A stretch of 64,000 nt of DNA from Desarmillaria ectypa (lineage: Eukaryota; Basidiomycota; Agaricomycetes; Agaricales; Physalacriaceae). The DNA lies in assembly GCA_030407005.1 (NCBI GenBank), contig JAUDYN010000011.1:238501-302500 (forward strand), written 5' to 3'. The first letter of the stretch is position 1. Each line of letters begins with the position of its first letter. Below are positions 23,001 to 33,935 of the stretch, one piece after another. The translations under genes were made by a program, and so were the position numbers. The notes under the pieces were generated by a model that worked only from the letters and a program-made list of their open reading frames with translations, made no database searches and was not told the origin of the DNA.

Positions 23001-23436
23001 TTAGAAAGAATCATCAATCACTTTAATTAATCACCTTGAGGGCAGCACTAATCAGTGGATCCGGAACTTCTTCACAGCCCGCACAGCATTCTCGCCAGAA
23101 CGACTCGACCTTGTCCATCGTCCATCCTTCTCCTCGTATTACTCGTCTTCTTCTTTCTCGTTCCCGCTCCTCCACTGCCTTCTTCTCCTCCCGAACACCG
23201 GGTCCACTTGGCGGGCTAAAGCTCGATATTGGATAGACGATGCTCAGTTCCGGCAAAATGAAATGGGCTCGCTTGAGAACCGTTTTCTCGCTGACATTAT
23301 CTTTCGTGGAGTCGGGTAATAGCCGGCTGAGCCTCGACAGCGAGAATAATGAAGGTGGGGCTGGAGGCGGACGTTTGAGGATCGACTTTCCAGGGATGGG
23401 AATCGTCACAGCTGAGGACGATGGTGAAGAAGTCAT
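20001..23436 (-). CDS. Leucine-rich-repeat protein, PPP1R37-like (995 aa)
   Basis: Nine exons (23035-23436, 22844-22987, 21890-22798, 21657-21842, 21429-21567, 21263-21375, 20549-21204, 20387-20495, 20001-20330) join in frame to 995 aa; all introns are GT-AG, 45-89 bp. The N-terminus has KSILKRPPP and a degenerate RVxF-like KRAHFILPE, the region by which PPP1R37 binds protein phosphatase 1. Ribonuclease-inhibitor-type LRRs follow (LEFLDLSQNALDKKSVELL, LKVLNLSENKLDVAGL, LETLDLSKNP, SLLHLDLTRNELDLAGVWAL), with a Ser/Thr/Pro-rich insert at about residues 315-380. The C-terminal half is low-complexity, acidic and Ser/Pro-rich. A PP1 regulatory role is inferred from this architecture. The animal protein is shorter, so the long tail is a fungal addition. 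Confidence 0.85.
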
Positions 23437-24304
23437 CACAACACCGAAATACTCTGACGCAAGATCCCACAGACAATCGTCGGAGGCGCGAGGAAGATGA
23501 TTTTAGTCGCTCATACGACCGAGCTGGAGAGGAGCAGTTTGTTTGGCTACGCCCTTAGTGAACGCGTTGCCACGTGCGTTGATCTGGATCAGATTTCAAT
23601 GACCCTATCATTACCGGTCTTTATTTGATTCTCTGCCTTTTGAAGTAGGAAAGAAGCAGGCATTTCCAGCTGCTTAGAGCAAAGACAGTCTCAATGTCCC
23701 AAACAAATCAGCTTAGCCGTTTCCTATGAGATATTGTGTCGCTCCAGCTTTACAATTCGAAACTGTCGATGGGATGCTAACATGGAAGGGAAAGTGCCGT
23801 GAATTCTACATGGAAAGGTTTACTTGTTGTATGTCTTGTTTGTCTCAGAAACCCGTCATGGTGCTTGTTACGTGAAGCTAAACCATAAGCTGTCGAGGAT
23901 GGGGTTTGGCTGGAGAATATAGTAAGTATCATTGAACAATTGAACACTTGAGTTTGAGAATATCCACCTCAGTTTAATATAAGCCAAATTCTGTGCTTGT
24001 GAGCTCGATCTATGGGAAATTTTTGAAGCTTAGAAGTCCAGTCAGACTAATTCGAAGCGATACTCAGCATCAGGGACATCAAAAAGAACAGCACGATACT
24101 AACAAAAGCACATGGCGGATGTCATGTCAAGACATAGAAGACTTCTAGGACACAGCTATACTGAGCACGGAGAGAAGAGATCTTCTTCTGTGTCTGCCAT
24201 CCGGACTCCTGTGTAGAATATCAGACTGACAATTCGTCCTCGTGCTGGTCGTAGAGCGGCATCTAGCTTGGGACAGCCATACTACAATGCCTCTCTTGCA
24301 AAGC
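23437..24304. other. Intergenic, nothing recognised
   Basis: Upstream side of the LRR gene, about 870 bp. Only short open stretches occur, on both strands, and no domain or repeat was seen. Confidence 0.35.
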
Positions 24305-24907
24305 TTACGCAATGCCGGCGTAGTGGACTCTACGTTCGCAGTGCATCTTAGACACAGAGTTGGCCAGTGAAAAGTCGAATACACAAGAGTGTCGAAGTAA
24401 CCCTAATGCCGACATGCAGTACGCCAAGGCTTGGCACATCTCGAAGGCTCGCGGGTCCGCAGGTACGGCAACAGTGTACCAGGATACGTTCTGGAGTATG
24501 TAGCGCATTGTCATACTCCGAGCTGAAGGCTTGAGAATTTAAGGTCGGGAGCTGTAATTACCTGTAATCGTTTTGACATACCTCTGCAGGACTGGAGCGC
24601 GCCCTTCAAGTTCGTAAATTTCCACTACCCATGCAGTGGCTTCCCTTGGCGTATGCTTCTCTTGGGCGAATGCACGAGCAGCCGTCAATAGTGGAGCTTC
24701 AGTGAGCTTCCTTCCTTCGTCGATTTTTGCAGCGGCATATTTCTTTTTCTTTTTCATCCGAGAGTATAGATGTTCACCCAAAATGGCGCCAGGCACAATT
24801 GATGGCCAGGAAGAAAATCGGGCTACCATGCTGTGGCCACATGCACGTGTGATGTGGGTATCCGGTCGAAATATTTGGTTCAGAACATTCAAGAATGCTA
24901 TGCTCAT
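24305..24907 (-). CDS. Two-exon protein of unknown function (187 aa)
   Basis: Exons 24562-24907 and 24305-24522 join in frame across a 39-bp GT-AG intron (24523-24561). The ATG lies about 75 bp downstream of a TATA-like box (24981-24989). The product starts MSIAFLNVLNQIFRPD and contains a Lys run (SRMKKKKKYAAAKIDEGRK), a helical stretch (APLLTAARAFAQEKHTPRE) and a Cys-containing C-terminal half (MCQALAYCMSALGLLRHSCV). No family was recognised. The intron is at the short end for this organism, so the model could be wrong at the junction; without splicing the first exon alone would give 122 aa. Confidence 0.45.
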
Positions 24908-24980
24908 ATTCTAGCTACCACATCAGATCAAAGGGGTGTCGATATCACGAATCCATACACACCTCTTGAGAAAACCAGTT

Positions 24981-24989
24981 CTTATATAG
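24981..24989 (-). promoter_or_regulatory. TATA-like box of the 187-aa gene
   Basis: CTATATAAG on the minus strand, about 75 bp from the proposed ATG at 24907. The position is appropriate for a fungal core promoter; support is by motif only. Confidence 0.4.
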
Positions 24990-25049
24990 TTGTGAATATG
25001 TTGGGAGGAGCTCGACAACGGATGTGTATATCGCTATTTCTGTCTTAAG

Positions 25050-26091
25050 TCAACGAATCGAATTTCTGGGCGCATTCAAGGGATTAAGATACCAGAAATG
25101 AGAAAGAACACACCAAAAACGTACATGTCGCATGATTATAAGTAAAGCTCTATGCTTCAACGCTTTTTTGGAGAGGCCTGTGGACCCCAAACCATACAAC
25201 GAAGGACTACGGCATGGCTCGAATAAAACTGAATGGCAAAGGTAGTACATCCCTGAGAAATTTGTCAGGGCACAGATGTGCTCAGAACTTTTCAATAAGC
25301 GTACCATTTTCCGTTGTATGCATGTAAACAAGGCTACCTCCTGGGCTCAATCTGCTCCAAGTGACTGTTCTTGATCCCAAACTGCCCAAAGATAGATCCG
25401 TTGACGAGTCTGAACATATTCCCGCAATTTTATAGCCAGAAGACGCGTCCACAGGCCTATAGACGGAAATCAACAAAGCTGAAACGGAAGATGAACCAAG
25501 AAGGCTTGTTTCAATTGATATGGTACGTGTGTATCTTCTGTATGCGTTCCTCGGCGGGAGAAATGTCAGAAAATCAGATGGAAAGTGTATCGCAACGTGG
25601 GCTTCAGTAAGGACTGGAGGTCCAACGAGTAGCGGAGAAAGTTGCGCTTGGTGTTGTGTTGGTACCGGCACAAGGTCCCAATCAGGAACGGCCGGGTCCA
25701 CAGCCCTAACATGGCAAGCCATGTTGCCGTGGCCACAAACTTGGTCCATTTCAAAATGGTCGAAGTCATGACATCACGTCAGTCAGTGTTCCTATTTTAG
25801 GCGAAGAGAGTACCGGTCCGACTGAACCGAAGCTTTAGCAAAGGTTTGAACGGGTATCCCAAGTGAAAAAAAAAGCTGAAATCGGCGCGTTCAATTAAAA
25901 ATTTAACATTAATGGTACGGGTGCTTATAGCGCCAGACGTGCAACAGGAATGCCGATAAAACTCCCACAGTATTTTCTTTACTGTCATTAGTTGCTATGA
26001 TTAGAGTCGAATGTACTGAAGTAGAAGAACTATGAACAAGATATTTTAAAAGATTCTTATGCGAGAGACGGGCGTGAATGATGAGGAAAGG
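25050..26091. other. Uncertain coding region, no gene called
   Basis: The minus strand has a 155-codon open frame (25282-25749) overlapping a 67-codon one (25566-25769, starting MTSTILKWTKFVATATWLAM, hydrophobic). The two compete, neither has a recognisable domain, and no splice pattern settles the frame. It may be one decayed or poorly modelled gene. The part nearer 26091 is AT-rich and holds nothing recognised. Confidence 0.25.
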
Positions 26092-27543
26092 TTACTTGTC
26101 CTTCTTCTTAGATTTCCTTATGTATTTCCCTCGTCTCGACTCCGAGTACGTACATTCAATATTTAGCGTAATGCAGCTTCTAAGCCGTAAAGTAAGCGCT
26201 GGCCGAAATGAAACGAAAGAAAGAAGCTCACTCGCACCGCTCTCCGGAAACACCTACGCATTTATTCTTCTTCGTTCTGCAGTAGTTGCAGGCAACTGAC
26301 TTCGGCCTGGGCTCTCCTTTGTGCTTGGATTTCGAAGAATTCCGCGACAGTTGGCTCGAAATCGAGCTGTGAAATCCAGGGTCTATCTGTGGAAGCATAC
26401 GGTATGGAGAGCTGGAGGGACCAGCCTCGGCGTTGTCGTTAGGGACATAAACAATGAACCGAGGGCTAGTGGACCCTTCGGCTTCATCCAAAGATCCTGG
26501 ATGAGATGCCGTGCCGCCAGCTTTAGGCTGGGAATCGTTGATATGAGCTTGTTCTTCGGGTACCTGCATTCCGGACCGGCATACATCAAAGATGTCGGGA
26601 CGAAACGATGGATCAATGTTTCGTTGTGGGTCGCTATTGTCGTGAAGAAAGAGCGTGGACTGTAATTGTGCCTAGGGCGGCTATCACCCACCGAACATGC
26701 ACGCATGGGGAGTAAAACTCACCGAAAGCTCTGGGGTTACTGTTCGATCTAAAGGAGGTAGTCCCACTTCGGATGAAGCAGGACTATTAAATGGCGGCAA
26801 GCGCTGCAGAGTGGGCGCGTTCTGTGTGATGTTTGGATCACTGTAATTATAATGACCGTAGGCCATTAGACTACCCGTAGGATATGGCATCGGCATCGAG
26901 CCTGTAGCGAGCTGTGCCAAGTTCTCGACGCTTGGCCACCGCGAAGAATGGTAAGAGCTCGAGGCGGCGTCGGACAACTGCTCATTCCAGTCATAACCGC
27001 CTTGCCAACTAAAATGCTTCGCCTCAGGTCTTTCATCGCCAGAACTGGTCCCGATGTCATACATGCTTCGGTGCGTCCGAGAATCGGATGGCAATGAGTT
27101 ACGTCGCTGAGACGTAAAGTCAGGTATCAGTGATTGATACTGCCCTGAGGCCGGCGACGACTCGAAGCTAGCATGTGCTTGATCCATGCAATGCATCTAA
27201 GAGGAAGGGACAAATAAGATACGAACTTACAGCAGAAACTAAAAGGAAAGGCGAAGCATACCTCTGATCCATTACTACTTCCAGCGTCGGACATCTGATA
27301 CTCGGAGGTAGGAATGCTGGTAGGACCATTCCGAAACATCCATTCGTACGCCGGGGTTGCTCTCAAAGGACCGTCTGCCCATGAGACATTGGCGCTCGAC
27401 AAGGAGGATCCAGCTGGACTCTCCACATGTAGAGCAAACCAGTCCTCCTCTGCGACTTCCTCTTCATCAGGTTCGAAATCGAACTCCAGGAAGTCCCCCC
27501 CATCTTGCAACGACCGGTCGTTGAAAGGGTTGCCGTTAGACAT
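26092..27543 (-). CDS. Transcription factor with C-terminal Zn2Cys6 cluster (423 aa)
   Basis: Four exons (27262-27543, 26723-27196, 26232-26659, 26092-26179) join in frame to 423 aa; introns are 65, 63 and 52 bp, all GT-AG. The N-terminus is acidic (GDFLEFDFEPDEEEVAEEDW), like an activation domain. The middle is Ser/Pro/Tyr-rich and disordered-looking. The last exon junction completes a Zn2Cys6 cluster: ACNYCRTKKNKCVG at the end of exon 3, then CESC and IECTY across the intron, giving six cysteines spaced C-x2-C-x6-C-x7-C-x2-C-x6-C at about residues 375-404. A basic tail (SRRGKYIRKSKKKDK) ends the protein. Zn2Cys6 clusters bind CGG-type DNA sites; most have the cluster near the N-terminus, so this placement is unusual. 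Target genes are unknown. Confidence 0.85.
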
Positions 27544-29775
27544 ATAGAATGAAAGCGGGAAGAAAAGAGACAGAGGAGATCAGCGGAGATGAATTACTGA
27601 AGAGAAGGGTCGAAGGAAAGCAAGTAGTTATAAGGAGGACAAGACAGTCAGCGGGGACCTTAGGGTATTGTCACTTGCCCTTGGATCCGTTATCCCGGTC
27701 TTCCTGCAAACGAGGGTCAACATGGCCCCACTGCAACATTGAGCATTGCGACCTTGTCTTTCGGCGTCGTGAGAAGAAGAGGGCACGGAAGCAAAACCCG
27801 GTAGGCACACAGCATTTAGAGAAGAACAACATCCTTTCGTAAGTCCAGGAGCACAAAGAACAAAGGTCAATTGAATTGACCGCAGCGGCGTGATATGGAG
27901 TGATGGGAAGCACGACTTGAAGCGTGCGTTTCCCTTCTCTATAATTTATTTAGCACACAATAAGCAGGGGAGCACACATGCCCCTCAATATCGCCTGAGA
28001 CGTCAAGGATTCTCCTCCGGAACGAGCTTATGTAGCCCCCAGGTACGGTGAAACCTTTCGCGAGAAATGCTCTGTGAACGTGCAATAATATACGATGGGA
28101 GGAGATACTTTGAAGAAAATTCAATTATAGCCATCATGACCGCTGCTGAGAGTAACATCGCGTTCACATGCGATGCGATCCACCGTGGCAGAGAGAGGAA
28201 GGTAGAACTAACTTCCGGTTGGCACGTAAAATGATGAAGAGTCGGGATCAAGGGACGAGTGACTGCTTTTGGCATTTGACGCTTCAACAACCATCAACCT
28301 ACGCGAGCTCCCATGCCTTTCACTTCTTTGGAGATATCAGCCCCGTTCGAAGTACTCAAACGCCCTAGTTTCTTACCGAAGGCATCAAATCGGTCGCAAC
28401 GAGACTTGCTTAACGTAAATGTAGTCGACGTCCGTACTTCTTGCTGCTCTCCAGTGATGAGGTCTGGCCGACGACGGACAGTAGACTACCTATGGAATGT
28501 CGACGTTCATGATACAACTCGTTCCTTTCTGTCTCTCTCGATTCTCTTGGCGGAAGGGATGACATTGCAGTCAAGGAGCTATTACTCTGTAATTCGAATT
28601 TACTTTAAATCAACAGAAGAGTTCCATTACAATTGTGTCCTTTAAACTATGACTGACTCGCTCTCATCAAGTTCTTCAGTTTCAGCTCTTGTATTGGTGA
28701 TGTTGCTACGTTACTAGTGGTCTATTGTATTTCATCGTGTCAAACATGCGAGTAGCACTGAAGCTAGCTCAAGCCTCACTTGCCCGGATTTCGTCGGAGT
28801 ACCCACGTCTTCCGGTCAGAGCTTAGCACGAAAGGATGCCGTGATTGCTTTACATCTATACTGTTTTGTAGCTACAGTTGGTATGGTCGAGGTTCACTGG
28901 TCTTGTGCCTCAGTTGGCATATGCATGAGGGCTGTAACATCTGTCATTGTGGTTGCTAGCCGTAAGCACAATTCATCGTGTTCAAGCTCTTGATCTCGCT
29001 AAATGGTTCGCTCATAGGTACTCGTAGTGAACTGCACTACGTTTCCAGTACTATTTTCCTCCTAGCCCTCCCAGCCTCGCTCGCACTGAATGCCGGAAAA
29101 GGTTCCACTATAACGAAGGCCTAGCCAAAATGTTCGGCCGTGACTGTTAACACCGATATTCTGCTAATGATTTATGCATAGCTGTCCCTGAAGACTTTTA
29201 CACCTATTGTGATAAATTACCTCCCCCCCTCTCCGGTCCGTAAGTACCTCAGAGTACCTCTCGCTGGTTACGATGCGGCCGCTCTGCATCCTGACAGTGT
29301 GCTGGCTATCGTTGAGAACTATTGCCCATATCTTGCAAAGCAACATATTTGCTTCTGAAACCGCCAATGACAAGGGTCCTTTTTACGTTCATGGTATTTT
29401 CTGCTATCCATCCCATGGAGTCGAGAACATTCGTTGTATATTTTGGTACATTACGGCCTGTGTAACAGGTCATTCTTCGTTTTGAACACTTGTACTCTTG
29501 GCGAATTTGTGCACGGGCTTGTTGTCAAAGTTATGACAATTCCCCGTATGTTTAAATTTTCAAGGAAATATGTATATACGTCTTTCATTGTAATGAGAGG
29601 GGAAAGTAACATAACAAAAAGCAGTCGAATGCATTCAGTGAGATGTAGTGAACGGGTTCGGAAGCTCCGCCTGCGGCAGTCACACGACCAAAAATACAAT
29701 CCGATCCCATCTTGACTTTATACCACCACCTTCGATTCAGTTGCAGCCGCCGATAAGGCTTTAAAGACTTCCTTC
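27544..29775. other. No supported gene (2.2 kb)
   Basis: Upstream regions of the zinc-cluster gene (left) and the carboxypeptidase gene (right). Open stretches up to about 110 codons occur on both strands without recognised domains or coherent splicing. No RNA gene or repeat was identified. Confidence 0.35.
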
Positions 29776-31604
29776 ATGGCATTGAAATTACTTAAATATT
29801 CATTTTTTTGCCTCGTGTTGATGCTCAACGCTTTTGCGAACGACCAGGTGCCCTTAAACGCATCGCCTGTACTGGGCACGTTGCACAGATACTTACGAAA
29901 CGAGAGCAGGGTAGTCAATGAATTGCAAGTGCGTTATCTTTCTGTCTTTCAAGGCTTCGTAACATCTTTTCCTTGTAGCAATTTGACGTCGATATCTGGC
30001 AGGTGACGCCCAAGCTCGTTGACATATATACTCCTCTCTTAGGGCCAGGCTTACCAGAAGCTCTTCGCGCCATTCCAAGCACCTCTACGCCCATTTACCA
30101 TCAAGACATTTCATATCAGCCTCGCCAGGTTGAGCCATGGAACCTTGCCTCCCTCCAAAATACAACATTCCACAATGCATACCATCCACTTTACGAGATT
30201 GACGACTTTGTCTACCAATTGGCAGAACAACACCCTTCGACAGTGAGCGTCATCCACTTGGGCCATTCAGGTCAAGGCAGGGAAATGCGAGGCCTCAAAA
30301 TATCGAGTGGGCCGACGGGAGTAAAAATGGCAGAATACAGGAAGGACGTGGATCCGTCCCAAAAGCTCGGCTTCGTCATTACAGGTGCTCAACATGCTAG
30401 GGAGGTGTGTTTCGTTTACTTTGCCTTGTTCCTCGTCGTACTAAAGTCTGCCAGTGGATTGCTACGGCGGCAGCACTGTACATCGCTCATGCCCTGGTCG
30501 CCAATTCATCTGAGAAATACTCCTTGTCACCGCTTTTGGATACTTATGCGAGTTTCGTTCAAGGCACTTATTTCATCTGAAGCTTACGTCTTCGTCGTTA
30601 CAGGATTTTTATGTCGTCCCAGCTCCTAATCCTGATGGATACGACTTCACCTGGGAAAGTGACCGCTTCTGGTATAAAAACCGTCAGGTCATGGATCCTA
30701 ATGCAAAATGTGTCGGATTGGATATGAATAGGTGTGTCCTCTATCCTTTTCCTTCGACGCATGAGGCTTACCCGCTCCTAGGAATTGGGTACGCCCTACC
30801 TCATTTTCTCACACACGTTCACTCACACTCTTACGCAGGGATACAAATGGAAATCCAATGTAAAGTACTTCAGGAAACCCAAGACACCTGTTGACCCTTG
30901 TTCGCATTGGTTCCCCGGCCATCGACCGTTCGAAGCCCCAGAAGTGAACAACCTCGCCAACTTTATCACGACACTCCCCAACCTGCTCGCATTTGTCGAC
31001 TTGCGAAGCTATGGGCAAATGAGTACGTCTCTGGTGAAAGGTGCATGTTTATGTCTGCTCACAAGTATCTTGGTAGTCTCCTCTCCTTACTCGTACTCGT
31101 GCAAACGCGTACCAAAGGATGCGGAGGATCAAATCGAAGCTGCAACTGGAGCAGCGTACGCGTTGAAGCTTGCCCATGGGGCGACATTTACGGTACGCCG
31201 TCCTTGCTGAACGATCAACAAAAGCTCATCATGTCATAGATCGCGACCCTCTGCGAGTCCCTGTACCGGCAAGTTGATACACATGTGAAATACATATCTG
31301 CTCATCCAAATATAGCGCCCCCGGGAATATCGTCGACTGGATGTATGCGCGTGCAGGAATCAAGTACTCCTATGCCGTTCACCTACGTGACACAGGAACG
31401 GTAAGTCCGTTTCTGATCGTTGACATTATGGTCCTGACTCTCCCCAGTATGGTTTTTCACTACCGCCAGAGTGGATTCGGCCCGTTGGCGAGGAAACAGG
31501 AAAGATGGTCAAGTACCTCGCTGACTTTATTGCAAAGCAGTTGAAAAGTACGTCGTCGTCAGTGTTGCACTTGATATTGTGTTGAGTTCCTTGTTGCAGG
31601 ATAA
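29776..31604 (+). CDS. ECM14: Inactive metallocarboxypeptidase ECM14-like (M14 family pseudoenzyme)
   Basis: Eleven exons: 29776-29928, 29979-30404, 30455-30547, 30604-30731, 30782-30788, 30839-31022, 31077-31192, 31240-31262, 31316-31400, 31448-31547, 31600-31604; 439 aa. A signal peptide (LLKYSFFCLVLMLNAFA) and short propeptide precede an M14 domain: QHAREWIATAAALYIAHAL (His190, Glu193), DFYVVPAPNPDGYDFTWESD, GLDMNRNWGYKW, SYGQM, SPYSYSC. Two catalytic sites are replaced: the third zinc-binding His is Arg (VDLRSYGQ, residue 325) and the catalytic Glu is His (AVHLRDTGT, residue 399). This matches ECM14, a secreted non-peptidase linked to cell-wall biogenesis in yeast. Intron 3 uses a GC donor, exon 5 is a 7-nt micro-exon, and the last exon has five bases. 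The short exon 8 is the least certain junction. Confidence 0.88.
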
Positions 31605-31712
31605 AATGGGGTTTAATGTGATAGATGCGTTTTGGTTTTGCCAGTTATATGCAGTTGTTGTATTACTATCTCTTTTTTTCCCCTAGTTAAATGATGAACC
31701 ATGGGCTGCCAA

Positions 31713-32108
31713 CACTGCACTAAGATTTCAGTATTTTTGTAGAAAAAACTGTATAAATATTTACAATGTTTCACTGTATTTGGCAAATTTTGCAGAGAGT
31801 AGTGAAATTTTCAAAATAGTTTTTAGAAAAATGATGAAAAATCTTTGATTTTCTATGTATTCATAGATAAAAATACACTGTCTTTTGTCTAGTGCCTATG
31901 AATATATAGAAAATATGTAAAGTTTTTTTCTCTGAAAAAAGTATTAAAAATATTTTGAACTTTTCACTGTTTTCTAAATAATTTGACAAATACAGTGAAA
32001 AGCTCTAAATATTTACACAGTTTTTTTTTATTTACCAAACCACTGAAAAGAAATTTTGAATATTTTCTGCATATTTAGGGATAAAAATACTGAAATATTA
32101 GTGCAGTG
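31713..32108. mobile_element. MITE with 26-bp inverted ends (396 bp)
   Basis: The ends are inverted repeats: CACTGCACTAAGATTTCAGT at 31713 reads on into ATTTTT, and the right end gives the same sequence with one change (26 positions, ending at 32108). The interior is very AT-rich with repeated TTTCACTGT-type motifs and no reading frame. No convincing target-site duplication was found (GCTGCCAA left, AGGTAAAA right). It lies 108 bp after the ECM14 stop codon. Confidence 0.65.
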
Positions 32109-32508
32109 AGGTAAAAATACATTTCATCCAGTGCAAGACACTATGAATACCTCTGTCTTGGGGAGGGGCTGACTGCAGTTGACACAGATTTTGCTAACAA
32201 ATACCAACACACTGTAACATGTTCCTATCACCAGACCATAATTAACTTGTAATTGATCTATTTACAGGCATTTATATAAGTGTGACTATTTTGTGGATGA
32301 GAAAAGAAAAGTTGAACCTTATTATAAACTGAAATTTTGTGACTTGCAGTATTATGGTTTCTCCTCTATTCTATCCAGGCACCTACCTTTCATCTAAGTA
32401 CTGAGTGCTTAGTCATCAACTATCATCTCAGCAGTACATACCTATACTAGGACCAACAGGCATGAGCACTGCCATCTACTGTGACCTCATATTTTTCCTT
32501 CCTTTCAG
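32109..32508. other. AT-rich transposon-like sequence, not assigned
   Basis: CpG-poor sequence with a TATA-like motif (tttatataagtg, about 32271). Part of it resembles sequence right of the Gypsy element (after 39836), so that element may have landed in an older LTR. No gene seen. Confidence 0.35.
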
Positions 32509-32513
32509 TCTGG

Positions 32514-32896
32514 TGTTAGGACCTCATTTACACATGATCTTGGGATCAGATGTGACTCTTGGGCTGTCTTGTGTTCAGACAATCACCCTAGTTGGGAGTA
32601 TGGTTTAGATCTTTGGATGAGTTTGGATGAGCATATAAGAGTATATGGATTAAGTTTAGTTGGAAGATGCAGAATATACATGATGAGTGTGCTACTTATA
32701 TACTAAAACTGGAGACTAATAATAGTAACATCTGAATAGTTATGGTGTATGAACCACATGTTTGTGGATGGTCAGATAATGATAAACAATGACAGTGTGA
32801 GTGAATTGATAATGGTTATCAATGAACTAACAATATCATATAAATATGGTGATATGATGTTTTTGATAAGATAAGGAAAATGGAAAAATTGTAATA
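32514..32896 (-). repeat. 3' LTR of the complete Gypsy element
   Basis: It aligns over its length with 39459-39830. Plus-strand start is TGTTAGG; the inner end is followed by ttacccccttgtt, the minus-strand polypurine tract (32897-32909). Confidence 0.8.
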
Positions 32897-33935
32897 TTAC
32901 CCCCTTGTTAAAGCAGTCGTCCCAACTGCTAAGGCTCTTCTTGTGGGGTTTCAAGTTGTGAGTTAGCTTGATCATTCCAATACTGGTCAGTCAATATTTT
33001 CCATTGATTCTGGTCCAGATTAATGATCCATTTCTGAAGTCTGTCCTTTTATTGGGTGAGGTATGCAATGTCGCCTTTATCAGAATATTTGTGGTCAAGT
33101 ATTTTGATCACTTTTTTGTTGTTGGTTATGATTTTTGCAGAATATAGCATGTGGTTAGCATTTTTTGCATATTCTGCAATTGCTTCTTGTGTGTTAGCCA
33201 TCTCAGTGTCCTGAACCCAAGAGTTGTGTTCTCAGGTCCATCCTTTCCACTTGACAAAGTAGTCCACTACCTCCTTTGATGGCTGTCATCTTTTTCCACA
33301 TACTCAGCGGGTTCAAGAATCCAATATTTCTTTGATTTCATACTCTTCCTGTCCATCAACAAGGTCAGGAGAAGGTGGCAGTGGTTGTTGTTGATTTGGG
33401 AATAAGGGTTCTTTATATAGTGTTAATAGTTTCTCATTGAATCATGGATGAATTCTCCAATGGAGCGGTAACTTTAGCTTGTATGCAGATGTGCCAGCCT
33501 TTTTGAGAATGACAAATAGTCCTATTTGTTTGTCATCTAATTTCTTCTTTCGATGGGGAAGGTGGAGATTGGCTATGTCTAGCCAAACTTTGTCACTTAT
33601 TTGGTATTCTCATGCCATCTGTTTTCTCTTGTCATATTGATGCTTCATTTGGGCTGCCACTTTTTCTAATGCCTCATGCACTTTCTTATGCACTTGGGCC
33701 ATAGTTTCAGTGAATTCCATGACTGCAGGGTTAGCAAATGGAGTGGTTCAACTGGATTTGGGGAGGGTTCATGGATTTCATCTGTATAGTGTCATAAAGG
33801 GACTCTTGCCTGTTGCTGAGTGGATATAATTATTATGAGCAAACTTGGCTAGTGATAGTCATTCGTTCCAATCTGTTTGACAATAGTTGATGAATATTCA
33901 GAGGTATTTTTCAATCTCCTGGTTAACTTGCTTGG

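Noticed and set aside
21879..23030. Several plus-strand open frames over 60 codons opposite the LRR gene
   Set aside because: They are antisense shadows of strongly coding minus-strand exons and lack splice signals or domains.
25282..25749. 155-codon minus-strand frame
   Set aside because: Overlaps a competing frame with a better start; neither resolves to a recognisable protein.
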